A program made the translations under genes and the position numbers. Shown piece after piece: positions 11,896 through 22,475 of a stretch of DNA of 50,416 nt. The DNA is from Chlorokybus atmophyticus (Eukaryota > Streptophyta > Chlorokybophyceae > Chlorokybales > Chlorokybaceae). The notes below the pieces were generated by a model, which saw only the letters and a program-made list of their open reading frames with translations, was not told where the DNA came from and made no database searches. Positions within the stretch are counted from its first letter, which is position 1; every line of letters starts with the position of its first letter. The stretch covers positions 111,003 through 161,418 of the forward strand of contig RHPI01000732.1 of NCBI GenBank assembly GCA_009103225.1, given 5' to 3'.

Positions 11896-12754
11896 TATGC
11901 ATGTGTATGTTTTCGTGCATCTAGAAAAACAACTGTCAGTCACACAACATCCTCTAATAAGATCATTGGCACATGTAGACAACCCCCCTTATCAAATGTT
12001 CTACTTCAATTCCTCTAGCAGCCGCCGAATTACGGATGTCCATTCAGTTACTTATGATTGTTCATAATGTGATATTGATACAGCTTATGCATGTTTATAG
12101 CATGCACTGCATGGGCTCAGCTTATGGGCATATCTATTGACAGTCGCCAGCGGCCGTCGACACATGGCAAACTATTATTCAGCTAATTCGCCGTCCCCAC
12201 CAGTATGTGCGCTTGTGGCTTATAGATTATGGCGTCATTTCAATGCTGCAAGTCGTAAGTTCGAGATGTTGTGAATGCTTGTGTTCTCGACCAACCATTT
12301 CACATACGCGGCCTCGTGCGCCGTAGGGGCGTGGCCGGGTGCCGTTAGCACAAAATCAAGCCGCTTTTTATGCATTCATTGTTAAATCAGTGGCTAATTT
12401 GATGTTTTTTCTTAATTTTTCGGTTTATAGTCTGTTGGCCAGACCCGTGATAATTGCGATTTTGATATTGTATGATTTAGTGCCTGCTCCGCTGCCCGGA
12501 CGCTACTTGGTCCTCACGCGAGCGAGATCGACCAGGCCATACATGGTGCGACCCATAAAAAATTGGTACCGTTCACGTGAGGTTTGAACCATGCATGGCT
12601 CGACTGTCAATGATAGTCTAATCATAAATGGTCCACGGAATTTAGTTTGAAGGGGAAAATCCCGGTCCAAAGGTACGGACCATTCCTTTGACGTCAACCG
12701 GTTTGTGGGGTACTTGGTTCGCTGTTGAAGGGGCATTCCCCCTCATCTCTCTTG

Positions 12755-12786
12755 TGGGGTGGGGTGGGGTGGGGTGGGGTGGGGTG
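12755..12786 (+). repeat. (GGGGT)n pentanucleotide run
   Basis: About six perfect GGGGT units lie inside the family G LTR. The matching site near 25698 in the other LTR copy carries a GTGGTGTT-type run instead, so the tract expanded after the copies separated. Confidence 0.85.
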
Positions 12787-13029
12787 ATAGGCGTGTGTGT
12801 GCCTGGAGCTGGAGCTGAGTGGAGAGGGCCGGGGTCATTCCCTCCTCCCTTGGTGCTGAGCTGCAACTTCCCCTGCGAGATGCTGCACCGGTGACGCTGG
12901 GACTTCCATCTGTAAGTTCTCAGTGCTTGTGCATAAGTTTGCCAAGCCCCGACCAGCAAGTAAGTCGTGGTATCTTTACATTGGACTCGGAGCTTGTTTC
13001 CAAGCCTTGCATGCTTGTCCATCAGCTTG

Positions 13030-13860
13030 TACACGCTGCTGACTGGTGCATGCGTTGCATCCTTTGCTTACATGCACTACATAGCAGTGTTGCACGCTGA
13101 TTGTGCATAGTAGTTGGCATTTCTAGCTGCGTGCACGCTTGCATGCAACATGGCCCATACGGTATGGGCCATGTTGCATGCTGATTGGGGCACGAGTTGT
13201 GTGCATTTGCTGATCATAAGCGGCTTTGCACACATATGCTTGTTGCTGCACTGACTGCGCGTATGTACGTGAGTGCGCACATATGCATCTGTTAGGGTGC
13301 TGTCTTAGCTGCACGCGCCTTTGCATGCACGGTGCGAGCTGTTTCTGATGCTGATTCACGCTCTTGTCGCGTGTATTAGTTGCTTGTGCACGCCTTTGCA
13401 CATGCAGTTGCTTGCTGACCAGCAACCAGTGCACTTGCTGCATGTATGCGCGTATGACTGCGCGTGTGCATGCCTGTGTATCTGTTACAATGATGTCTTA
13501 ATTGCACGCACACTTCCAGGCTAGTTAAGGGTTGTTGGGCGCTCTGATCGTGCCGTGAATTTGTGCATATGCATTCGCTGCTTGTTGCTGCACCTGTTGC
13601 ACGTGTGTGCACGTGTGCGCATGAGTGCATCATGTCATGGTGACTGCACCGAGTGGTGTGGTTTTCAGCTGCGCGCACACTTGCATGCCATGTATGGGCT
13701 GTTTCACAAGCTGAGTTGATCATCAGTCGTGTGCGTTTGCATCCGTGATCGGCTTTGCACACGCATTTGCTTACTGCTGCACTTGTTACATGTATGCGCG
13801 CGTGTGCGCGCGAATACGGTTGTTAGGTGACCGCACTGTGTGGTGATGGTTCAACTTTTA
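13030..13860. repeat. Degenerate tandem satellite, about 170-190 bp period
   Basis: A block resembling AGCTGCRYGCACRCTTGCATGC recurs near 13125, 13310, 13500 and 13668. Between blocks the same order of GCTTTGCACACRYATTTGCTT and TGTATGCGCGTGTG words returns. I count about four diverged units. Open frames in this stretch are by-products of the repeat. Confidence 0.6.
13141..13181. repeat. Perfect 20-bp inverted repeat with 1-nt spacer
   Basis: GCATGCAACATGGCCCATAC is followed by one G and then its exact reverse complement. It sits in the first satellite unit. It could extrude as a cruciform or mark a recent foldback duplication. Confidence 0.9.
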
Positions 13861-13869
13861 ATAGGCACG

Positions 13870-14563
13870 GCTGAGCACGAGCATGCAGCTCGGTGAAGCT
13901 TAAGCTACGAAGTGTTTGAGGTCATCCTCTGATGTATGAGGGAAATAAAGCAAGCAGCATACGGCATACATGTATGCAACTGAAATTGCAAATGGACATT
14001 TGCTCTGTAAATGTTGATAAGCAATGCACTTATATAGTGACTTGATGTCACCTTCCCCATCATGCAACGGTACTATAAAAGAGGATGAGTTGAGTATACA
14101 TGCGCATACTCAAACTTTGCAATGTATGCAACTGGGTGATGTTGTGTGACCTTGCGAGCACATGGGCACAATGTCGTACCCATTGTTAAGTATAATGCAT
14201 CTCGTACTACTGTCTCCGTTTTTCTTCGAATACCAAGCAGGTGACAAGATTAGTATGGCAAGGAACCTAAACCCTGCTACGTGTAATGAAGCGGACTGCC
14301 AATGCGATACGAACCCCGTTATTTGGTATGTCTTCTAGCAATGTATGCCAGCTTATTTCGAGTTGTTGCATGCGTATGCCACTTGAGTACAATGAGTAGC
14401 ACGCAATGCCTTATTCAAGTTGTGCAAGTCTTCATGCCTATGCATGGGTTGAAACCAGCTGTATGCGGACATAAAGAAGCACAACAAAGCTTGCGGCCTT
14501 GAAAAGGTTGGTGAGCCTTAGTAGCTCTCCTTTAAGGCTATCGTTTAGTTAATGTAGCAATTG
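13870..14563. other. No feature recognised
   Basis: Sequence between the satellite and foldback element F1. I see no coding similarity, terminal repeat or RNA gene. Confidence 0.4.
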
Positions 14564-17095
14564 CACACCGCTTGACGTTAAAGGACCATGAATGGTCCGT
14601 GCCTTCGGGCCGGGATTTTGCCCTGCTTAGTGAAATCGGTGGATCATATCCGACAGTCGGACCATGCATGCATGGTAAAAACCTCACGTGAACGACGTCC
14701 CATGTTTGTTTGGGGTCGCACCATATTTGGTCCGGCCGGTTTTCGGTCGCGTCAGGACCAGGTACAGTCTACCCTCGCTAAGAGCATACTGTTTATCCTC
14801 AGCCATCTTATGCTCTTGGCGGGGTTATTCTCTAAGCGTTTAAGAGCATAATATGCTATTGACTGCCAAGAGCATAAATATGCTATTAGCGGGGTCTTGT
14901 GTATGATACTTTTTCGCTTTAGCATGGTGAGCAATGGAGCTCAACAATGCCCATGTTGCTACATTCTCGCTTGAATACCATACAATTGCGTTGCTATAGT
15001 CAGATGAATCGAAACAACATTCTTGCCATATGTGTGACATGCAACCAAGATGCTGCGGTTGTAATGCATTGTTTAATGTATATCTGCTAAGCCTGTCAAT
15101 GGGCTTGAAATGTGTTTCAGTGTGTTGACTTTTGTGTATGATGCAAAGCATGCACACTTGCATGCATGTCTCATGCCTTGAACATAATGAAAGTTCGCAT
15201 GTACATCAAACATCTCAGCCACTAGTCATCAACTACAAGAGGGTCTTCGGCCGTTGCACTGGTGGTGGCTGCGTGTGATGTTGATGCCTCATTGCTCGAG
15301 GCATGAAAGAACTCGTGCAAGCGTGTCTGGTGCGAGGAGCCAAATAGTTGATGACGAATCACCATTTTGCGGATGTGCCGCAACGCCAACTGTAGATGCT
15401 CAGGCGTAAAGCACTCACTGCCAGCCACGAAGGCCTCGATACTGTCCAAGTGCTGAAGACACCCGAATGTCGTCACAACCGGCGGTGCGCACTCACCATC
15501 ATCTGCAATGTGTTATGTGAAAATTATGAGAAGGAAAGCTACATACGGTGTGCATGCACGCGTACACACCTTCCGCGTCGGGATCGGCGGTGTCGTCCAT
15601 CGGTGGAGTCAGTGCCCCAACACTCATCAAAATGTCCTCGTCACATTGGCTAGCCTCAGTAGGAAGATGATCATCCGCCTCGACGAACTCGTCAGCGGAG
15701 AGCATGTCAGCACGTGGAATGGGCAAACGCTGCATCATCTCACCCGTGTCGTGTATCACCGCGTGAATGATGCGCTCGGTGTCGGCGGGAGTGGCCTCAT
15801 ACCATTCCGCGGGGGTAATGCCAGTCTTCCTCCAGCAGTTGGCAATGGTTGTGGCAGTCAGCTCGTCCCACGCCTCGCGATTCCACATCATGGCTTCACG
15901 CATCTGCACCTTCACTTTACTCAAGTCGAGGGTGGGGTCTGCATCATAATGCTAGAGAAGATGCTGCACAAGCTTCCTTTTGTACCTGCACATAAAGACC
16001 ATCAACAACATGATGTACACCACAACAAACTCTGACAACCCGAAAATTCTGTTAGATTGATAGAAATAAAGGCTCTGTTTGTTCTTAACACGGCATGTAT
16101 TGTGACTTACCTGGCCTTGTATGCAGCGATGATGCGAGCATCTAAAGGTTGGACTCTGGATGTAGTGTTGGCCGGAAGAAACAGACACTTTATGTGGCTT
16201 AGTGACAGCGTTCGGAAGCCTTCTTCCAAGCCCTGTTCTGCATACACGCAGGCATGCGTTGAGGAGCTGTCCATCAGCAGCAAGATGTGGCGGTTCTGTA
16301 GCTTCATATCTAGATTGAAGGCACACAACCACCGGCTGAAGACCTGTCGCAAGCATCACAACAGTAAGTGACATGCACAATCAATGCATATGCAGCTGCA
16401 AATGAAGTTGCATATGCACATGCACTCACCCCGGAGTTCATCCAAGCCTTCTTGTTGTAGTCGTAGTCAACGCCAATGCGGATTGGCGTCCAAGTGCTGC
16501 CAAAGGACTTCGGACGCTTGTAGGTGCCAATGATGAGGACTGGTCGCTTTTCAGAACTGTCAGCGTTGACACACAAAACTGCCGTGATTTTGTCCTTCTC
16601 TCGCTTGCCCCCTCTAGCTTCCTCCGATGCAACTACTAATGTACGACGCGGACGTGCTCTATTGAACACTCCGCTCTCATCCATGTTTCATACATCAATG
16701 ATGCGATAGTTTGCTAAGATCAAAGGCAATCCACTACGAGCTGCATCCACACCCTCCGCATCTGCATCAGCTGCTTCGCCATGCAGAGTTTTCGCAGCAA
16801 TTGAATGACGCTTCTTGAAACGGTGCACCCAACCTTGCGAAGCGTTGAACCCTTCTATTCCTAACCGGTTGGCAAAATCTGATACTTTCTCCATCAACAA
16901 TGCATCAGTGATCAACGCATTGCGTGCTCTGGCCTGTGCAAACCACTCATACAATCCATCTTCTAACTTGGGATGAGCCCCAATCCGCATCCTTTTGTTT
17001 TTGGCCGCATGCTTGCCACCCACAGCCAACGCATCGGCTATTTGCTGTCGCTGTTTTTTGAGAAGTTTGGAGAGCGAACTCTGCTTGATAGTGAA

Positions 17096-17767
17096 TGTAA
17101 CAGTCAAGGCCAAATTCTGTGATTTTCATGGCCGTTTTAGGCCTTATTTGTAAGGTACATGTTGTTAATGACTTGTGGCGGATATCGGCGAGTTATGAGT
17201 CTGCCGCGGATATCGACCGGGGCCCCAAGACCAGTCCGGAAGGTGCCAGAAAACGGAGGGCCAGTCGAGAAGGGCTCGACCAGATTTCTGGAAGGGCCTG
17301 GCGCCAAGTAGTATCACTTGACCATATGAGCAGCAAATTAGGAGATCTTTGGTGCGTTGGAAAGGTCTAGAAGTGTACTACAAGATTCTGCAAGAGTATC
17401 TTAGCTTCTAGTTCTGTCTAGCGCTAGAATCGTCTAGACAGTAGCATGTGCAGACTGGTAGGTATAAAAGTGACATTCTACAACTTGCAATACAACCTTT
17501 AGCTCCCTAGTTTCTTGTGTGCAAGCTTGGTGGTGGTTAGCAGGGGTTGCTAGCGTGTGCCCACCGGTGTGTGCTTGCTTGTGTGACGATCCAAGGCGCT
17601 ACACAAGTCGGTGTGTAGCTTCGAGCGCATGCGCGTGCGTACGCGAGTGGCGGGGCGCGCGTGTGTGCTTGGCAGAGGGGGCAAGGTTCCGGTGTGAATA
17701 CCGTGTCTTGGTGAGAGGGTTGTGGATTGGACCAACTCACAGGTGACAAGGCACGAGCACCGTCACA
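17096..17767 (+). repeat. 5' LTR of element A
   Basis: Begins TGTAACAGTCAAGGCC and ends GAGCACCGTCACA. It carries a TATA box (17463-17469), so transcription probably starts near 17490, dividing the LTR into U3 of about 390 bp and R-U5 of about 280 bp. Confidence 0.95.
17463..17469 (+). promoter_or_regulatory. TATA box of element A LTR
   Basis: TATAAAA in GGTAGGTATAAAAGTGACA. It is preserved identically in the 3' LTR near 22838. The diverged solo LTR at 46431-46440 keeps TTTTATA on the opposite strand. Confidence 0.75.
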
Positions 17768-17769
17768 AC

Positions 17770-17781
17770 TGGTATCGGAGC
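17770..17781 (+). other. Primer-binding site (initiator tRNA-Met type)
   Basis: TGGTATCGGAGC begins 2 nt after the 5' LTR. It matches the plant initiator tRNA-Met 3' end complement (TGGTATCAGAGC) with one mismatch. Confidence 0.85.
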
Positions 17782-17859
17782 GCGGTGAACGAAGGTGAGA
17801 GAGGAAGTGTGAGCGTGTACACTTTTCTTTCGGAAGCGGAGTGTAGTGTGTTAGTGGAG

Positions 17860-18888
17860 ATGGAGGATGCTCGCATGGAAGAGCTTCAAGCTGCCATATT
17901 AGCATTGAGGGAAGAGCTTCATCACACTCAAGCGGCGGCACAAGCACAACGCGAGGCGTATGAGCATGCGATGGCGCGTGTACAAATTCCCATGGCATCA
18001 AGCTCGCGCGTGCATGTGAAGGTGCCAAAGCCCAAGCCATTCAAGGGTCAACGTGATGGAGATGCAGTGGATGAATGGATTTTTCAAGTATCGTCTTGGT
18101 TGAAGCTCACGGAGGTGCCCACGCATCTGCACGTGGAGGTTGCAGCGACATTGCTTGAAGGTGCAGCACTTGTGTGGTGGAGGCATCGATGTACGCGAGT
18201 TGCAAACGGGTTGGCGCTACCATTGACCACCATGGAAGAGTTGGCACTGGAGGTCAGGCATCAATTTGTTCCCGTTGAGAGCGTGAAGGCCGCACGCGAC
18301 AAACTTGCAGCCCTTGTGCAAATGGGGTCGGTGATGGCGTACACGGCCGCGTTTCAGCGATTGGTGATGTCCATACCCAATATGACCGAGGAGGAGCAGT
18401 TGGACAGGTATACACGTGGTTTAAAACCTTTGGGGCGTAAAGAAGTGGAGCTACGGGACCCGAAGACACTCGCGGAGGCTATACGCATCGCGGAGCGTCT
18501 CGACGCGTTGTACTTCAAGTCCACCACAAGAAACACTGACTGGAGGCAAAGGCATGGTGATCAGCCCCGGGGAGGCTTTCAACATGCATGGAGACGAGGA
18601 GAACCAAGTTCAGCACCTGCCAATGGAGGTGGAGCTGACTCTGGGCCTGCACCAATGGAGGTGGGTGCCATACACACGCATGGAAGTGAGGCGAAGCACG
18701 GCGGACGTGGTGAAAGAGGTAAAGGTGTGCGCAAGTGTTATGCGTGTGGGTCGACGGAGCATTTGGCGTACGGATGCCCCAAACGAAGCACGCAAAGGCC
18801 AACACCGGATGGCAACCCTCGCCGTGATCGTCGCGTCAACACCATGGAGCAAAATGGCGTGGAGCAGGAAAACGACTTCCCCCAGTAG
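17860..18888 (+). CDS. gag: Gag of element A
   Basis: Gag forms the cytoplasmic particle in which reverse transcription happens. I choose the ATG at 17860 (MEDARMEELQAAI), the first good start downstream of the primer site; the frame is open from 17722 in the LTR. The protein is about 342 aa. Residues 5-45 are a likely coiled coil (LALREELHHTQAAAQAQRE). The retrotransposon gag region follows (KPFKGQRDGDAVDEWIFQVS, LVWWRHRC, LDRYTRGLKPLGRKEVEL). One zinc knuckle CYACGSTEHLAYGC (CX2CX4HX4C) lies near the C-terminus. It ends with TAG at 18886. Pol lies in the -1 frame. Confidence 0.9.
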   Translation: MEDARMEELQAAILALREELHHTQAAAQAQREAYEHAMARVQIPMASSSRVHVKVPKPKPFKGQRDGDAVDEWIFQVSSWLKLTEVPTHLHVEVAATLLEGAALVWWRHRCTRVANGLALPLTTMEELALEVRHQFVPVESVKAARDKLAALVQMGSVMAYTAAFQRLVMSIPNMTEEEQLDRYTRGLKPLGRKEVELRDPKTLAEAIRIAERLDALYFKSTTRNTDWRQRHGDQPRGGFQHAWRRGEPSSAPANGGGADSGPAPMEVGAIHTHGSEAKHGGRGERGKGVRKCYACGSTEHLAYGCPKRSTQRPTPDGNPRRDRRVNTMEQNGVEQENDFPQ

Positions 18889-18941
18889 GTGAGGAGGCTA
18901 CTGCTGGGGATAGGAAGGAGCCTCATGCACGGACGGATGCT

Positions 18942-21900
18942 GTGACATTTCCATTAAAGAAGCAAGAAGAGATGGCTTTGAACGCGCCAATGGTGGTGAG
19001 TTATGCAAACGAGGAGACAACAAAGTACTTCGGGCTTCGAGCACACATTTGCGATGACCAAGGACGATGGAGAGAGTGTAAGCTCATGATTGATAGCGGT
19101 GCCAACAGCAACTTCATGAGTATTGATATCGCGCGGCGTTACGGTTGGCTTTCGTCATTACGAGGAGGTGAAGTGAAGCTCGCTGATGGAGAGCCACCCT
19201 CTGGAGGTGATGGCGCTGCGTTTATGACCAAGGAGTTGTGCGTTCGCATTGGGAAGATGAAAGAGAGCATGCGGTTTTGCTGCATCACCCTACGGAACGG
19301 GTTTGATGGGATTTTGGGACTACCGTGGCTATGGCAACATAATCCAGCCATCAATTGGAGGAAGCGCGTGCTCACCATCGAGCGAAACGGTGGAGAGTCC
19401 ATTCAAGCTGCATCGGACGTCATCGAGGCGCGGCACGCACAATTAGGTGGTACGACAATTGCCCAGATCTCTTATGTGCAATTGAGGAAGTTATTGTCTC
19501 CACGGAAGGCAAAGGCTGCATGGTTGTGCGTGGTGCGCGAAAACACTGCAAAGTCAGCACCGGAGCTGAGTGACGATGTTCAGACGGCTACTATGGACCC
19601 CGAGGTGTGTAAACTTGTTAAAGAATATCAAGATATCATGGTGGACGGACTTCCATCTGGTCTACCACCTCCACGGAGCGCAGACCACCGTGTGGAGCTG
19701 ATTGAGGGCGTGCACAAGCCACCGTATCGACCCGTATACAAGTTGTCACCTTTGGAGCTGGAAGAGGCCGAGAGGCAGGTGGCGGATTTGCTAAAAAGAG
19801 GCTACATCAGGCCTAGTAAGTCCCCCTATGGTGCACCTATTTTGTTTGTACGAAAGAAGAACGGGAGCTTGCGCATGTGCGTCGACTACCGAGCTCTCAA
19901 CAACATCACGAAGAGGAATTGCTTTCCACTCCCACGTATCGACGAGTTGCTGGAGCAATTGCAAGGTGCGCAGTACTTCACAACACTTGATCTTGCTGGA
20001 GGTTATCACCAAATTCGCATCGCGCCCGAGGATGTGGAGAAAACAGCTTTTAACACACGTTATGGGCACTACGAGTGGTTGGTCATGTCCTTCGGACTTA
20101 CGAACGCACCGGCAACATTTCAAACGCTTATGAACAGCGTTTTTGCTGACTTGATTGGTAAGGGAGTCCTCGTGTACCTCGACGACATTTTGGTGTACGC
20201 GACAACAAAGGAGGAGCACGTGGCACTTCTACGGCGCGTGTTGCAGCGTTTGCGCGAACACAAGTTGTACGCCCAGCTACAAAAGTGCAAATTCTTGCTT
20301 CGAGAGGTGGAGTACCTAGGCCACATTGTGTCGCATGAAGGCATCAAGCCGGACCCCAACAAAGTGCAGGTGGTGCGCGAGTGGGCTGCCCCGACCAATG
20401 TAAAGGAGGTGATGTCCTTTTTAGGCCTTGCGGGGTATTATCGCAAGTTTATTATGGGGTTTTCGCGCATAGCTGCTCCCTTGACTACCCTACTCAAGAA
20501 GGGAAAGCATTGGAGCTGGTCAGCAACAGAGGAACATGCATTTGCTGCGTTGAAGAAGGCGCTGACGGAGGCACCAGTCCTGGCTCACCCCGACATGGAA
20601 AAGACATTTATTTTGGCTTGCGACGCGTCCGACACAGCCGTAGGAGCTGTTTTGCAGCAAGACCATGGCAACGGCCTTCAACCAGTAGCATTCTTCAGCA
20701 AGAAGATGAGTGGTGCGGAGCTGAATTACCCCGTGCACGAGAAGGAACTTTTAGCGCAAGTCATGGCGCTACGACAATGGCGTTGTTTTCTGGAAGGCAA
20801 AAAGTTCGTGCTTGAGACGGATCACTCTCCACTGAGGTACTTACAAACACAACCTCATCTGAGTCGCAGACAAGCTCGATGGCTTGAGTTCTTTCAACTT
20901 TTTGACTTCGATATCAAGTACAAGCCCGGTACGTCAAATGGTGTTGCTGACGCGCTGAGCCGGCTTAATGCAATTGAGGCACTCGCTCAAGTGCAGCCCG
21001 AGTGGACCGACCAGATTCGGCAAGTGCTTCGTGAAGACACGGAGGGTATGAAAGTGTTGCAAGAGCTGGAAAATACAGCTACGGACACAAGTGGGCACTG
21101 GTCAATGCGCGACGGGCTGCTGTGGCACCATGGGCGCTTGTACATCCCCAACGTCGCGCATATCCGTGTGAAGTTGCTGAAGGAAGCTCATGACGTGCCC
21201 ATTGCTGGTCACCAAGGGTTGGAAAGGACTTTGGCAAGCTTAAAACAGCGTTTTTACTGGCGAGAGATGCATCGCGATGTGCGCGACTACGTGGCGTTGT
21301 GCGACGCATGCCAAAGGGTGAAGGCAAGCAACCAAAAGCCAGGTGGGTTGCTGCAACCTCTCCCTGTGCCATTGTCCAAGTGGGAGCAAGTTACCATGGA
21401 CTTTATCACGGGGCTACCAAAGACAAAAGAAGGGTACGACGCTATACTTGTGTTCGTCGATAAAACCAGCAAAATGGTACGCTTGGCACCGTGTAGTGAG
21501 TCTTGCACGGCACCGGAGGCAGCACGCTTGTTCGTGAAGCATGTATTTCGTTCTCATGGATTACCACGAAGCATTGTGAGTGATCGCGACCCGCGCTTTA
21601 CAAGTAAGTTTTGGGAGGCGCTGCATAGTGCACTGGGTACCACACTGAAGTTTAGCACGGCATTCCACCCGCAAACTGATGGGCAAACGGAGCGGGCCAA
21701 CCGTGTGATCGAGGACATGCTGCGTTGCTACGTTAACGCGCGACAAGACAATTGGGAGGAGCTGCTTGAGTTGGTTGAGTTTGCGATCAACAACCACCAC
21801 AATGCAAGCACAGGTGTCACTCCCTTCCTTATGAACTACGGGCAACATCCATTGACACCGTTGACGGCATGGACACCGCGACGACATGACGTGCGTGTGG

Positions 21901-22475
21901 AGGCAGCTAATGACTTCCTTACAAAGTGCGCGGACATTAACAAGGCAGCTAGGGATGCGTTATTGGTGGCACAAAATCGGCAGAAGCAGTACGCGGACGC
22001 GCATCGCCGACACCTCACGTTTCAGGAAGGCGACATTGTGTTACTCTCCGCGAAGCACGTCCAGGTGCGTACGGGAGTTCGCAAGCTGAATGAACGCTGG
22101 TTGGGACCATTTAAGGTCAGCAAAGTTATCTCGGACGTGGCGTACAAGTTGGAGCTACCCGACACCATGCGTGTGCACCCCGTTTTTCACGTCTCCCTTC
22201 TGAAAGCATATCGAGGACAACCGCCAGAAAGGCCACCCCCCGAAGTTGGCACGGACGGTGAACCCGAGTGGGAGGTAGAAGACATCCTTGGTGAGAAGTT
22301 TGTGCATGGCGTACGCAAGTTCTTAGTGAAATGGAAGGGCTATCCGTTGCATGAAGCATCCTGGGAGCCAGAGGCACACTTGACTAATGCTCAAGACGTT
22401 GTGCGTGCCTATCTTGCTCGACGACAACCTCGCGAGCTTCGAGGACGAAGCTCACCTGGGGGGGGAGGAGTGTAA
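18942..22475 (+). CDS. pol: Pol of element A: protease, RT, RNase H, integrase, chromodomain
   Basis: This frame encodes the enzymes that copy and integrate the element. It runs 1177 codons from a GTG; the first ATG is at 18969, and the frame is open back to 18828. Order: aspartic protease LMIDSGANSNF (about residue 48); reverse transcriptase [10 protein letters not shown] and YLDDILVYA (about 310-415); RNase H LACDASDTAVGAVL; integrase zinc finger AHDVPIAGHQG..CDACQ; integrase core D in VTMDFITGLP, D in VSDRDPRFTSKFW, E in DGQTERANR; and a C-terminal chromodomain WEVEDILGEKF..LVKWKGYP..SWEP. The chromodomain keeps its aromatic residues and should read methylated histone H3. The stop TAA is supplied by the first five bases of the 3' LTR. 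All key residues are present. Confidence 0.95.
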   Translation: MTFPLKKQEEMALNAPMVVSYANEETTKYFGLRAHICDDQGRWRECKLMIDSGANSNFMSIDIARRYGWLSSLRGGEVKLADGEPPSGGDGAAFMTKELCVRIGKMKESMRFCCITLRNGFDGILGLPWLWQHNPAINWRKRVLTIERNGGESIQAASDVIEARHAQLGGTTIAQISYVQLRKLLSPRKAKAAWLCVVRENTAKSAPELSDDVQTATMDPEVCKLVKEYQDIMVDGLPSGLPPPRSADHRVELIEGVHKPPYRPVYKLSPLELEEAERQVADLLKRGYIRPSKSPYGAPILFVRKKNGSLRMCVDYRALNNITKRNCFPLPRIDELLEQLQGAQYFTTLDLAGGYHQIRIAPEDVEKTAFNTRYGHYEWLVMSFGLTNAPATFQTLMNSVFADLIGKGVLVYLDDILVYATTKEEHVALLRRVLQRLREHKLYAQLQKCKFLLREVEYLGHIVSHEGIKPDPNKVQVVREWAAPTNVKEVMSFLGLAGYYRKFIMGFSRIAAPLTTLLKKGKHWSWSATEEHAFAALKKALTEAPVLAHPDMEKTFILACDASDTAVGAVLQQDHGNGLQPVAFFSKKMSGAELNYPVHEKELLAQVMALRQWRCFLEGKKFVLETDHSPLRYLQTQPHLSRRQARWLEFFQLFDFDIKYKPGTSNGVADALSRLNAIEALAQVQPEWTDQIRQVLREDTEGMKVLQELENTATDTSGHWSMRDGLLWHHGRLYIPNVAHIRVKLLKEAHDVPIAGHQGLERTLASLKQRFYWREMHRDVRDYVALCDACQRVKASNQKPGGLLQPLPVPLSKWEQVTMDFITGLPKTKEGYDAILVFVDKTSKMVRLAPCSESCTAPEAARLFVKHVFRSHGLPRSIVSDRDPRFTSKFWEALHSALGTTLKFSTAFHPQTDGQTERANRVIEDMLRCYVNARQDNWEELLELVEFAINNHHNASTGVTPFLMNYGQHPLTPLTAWTPRRHDVRVEAANDFLTKCADINKAARDALLVAQNRQKQYADAHRRHLTFQEGDIVLLSAKHVQVRTGVRKLNERWLGPFKVSKVISDVAYKLELPDTMRVHPVFHVSLLKAYRGQPPERPPPEVGTDGEPEWEVEDILGEKFVHGVRKFLVKWKGYPLHEASWEPEAHLTNAQDVVRAYLARRQPRELRGRSSPGGGGV
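22458..22470 (+). other. Poly-purine tract of element A
   Basis: A G-rich tract ending GGGGAGGAG directly abuts the 3' LTR and primes plus-strand synthesis. It also codes for the last residues of pol. Confidence 0.85.

Larger units (their letters stand above)
10968..12717. mobile_element. Foldback/MITE-like element F2 inside an LTR
   Basis: It begins CACACGGCTTGACATT and ends TTTGACGTCAACCGGTTTGTG, and matches the ends of a second copy (F1) at 14564 and 24002. It interrupts the LTR of family G. Many short palindromes of type GGACCATGCATGGTCC occur inside, and 12480-12690 matches 14580-14764 in the opposite orientation. It contains MITE 2 and an AT microsatellite. No transposase is recognised. 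Confidence 0.55.
10305..12958 (+). repeat. LTR of chromovirus family G, split by foldback element F2
   Basis: Sequence 10305-10967 and 12718-12958 together match the LTR at 24983-25906. It begins TGTCACGCCTATAAGG and ends GACCAGCA. A primer-binding-like TGGTATC follows about 9 bp after the end, as in the second copy. The start resembles the LTR start of element B (TGCCACGCCC), so B and G are related chromovirus families. No internal coding sequence of this element is visible nearby. No matching target duplication was seen. Confidence 0.65.

Noticed and set aside
12819-13762. Several 90-130 codon frames in the TGCATGC-rich region
   Set aside because: They cover LTR and satellite repeats, are Cys/His-rich from the CA/TG words, and occur on both strands.
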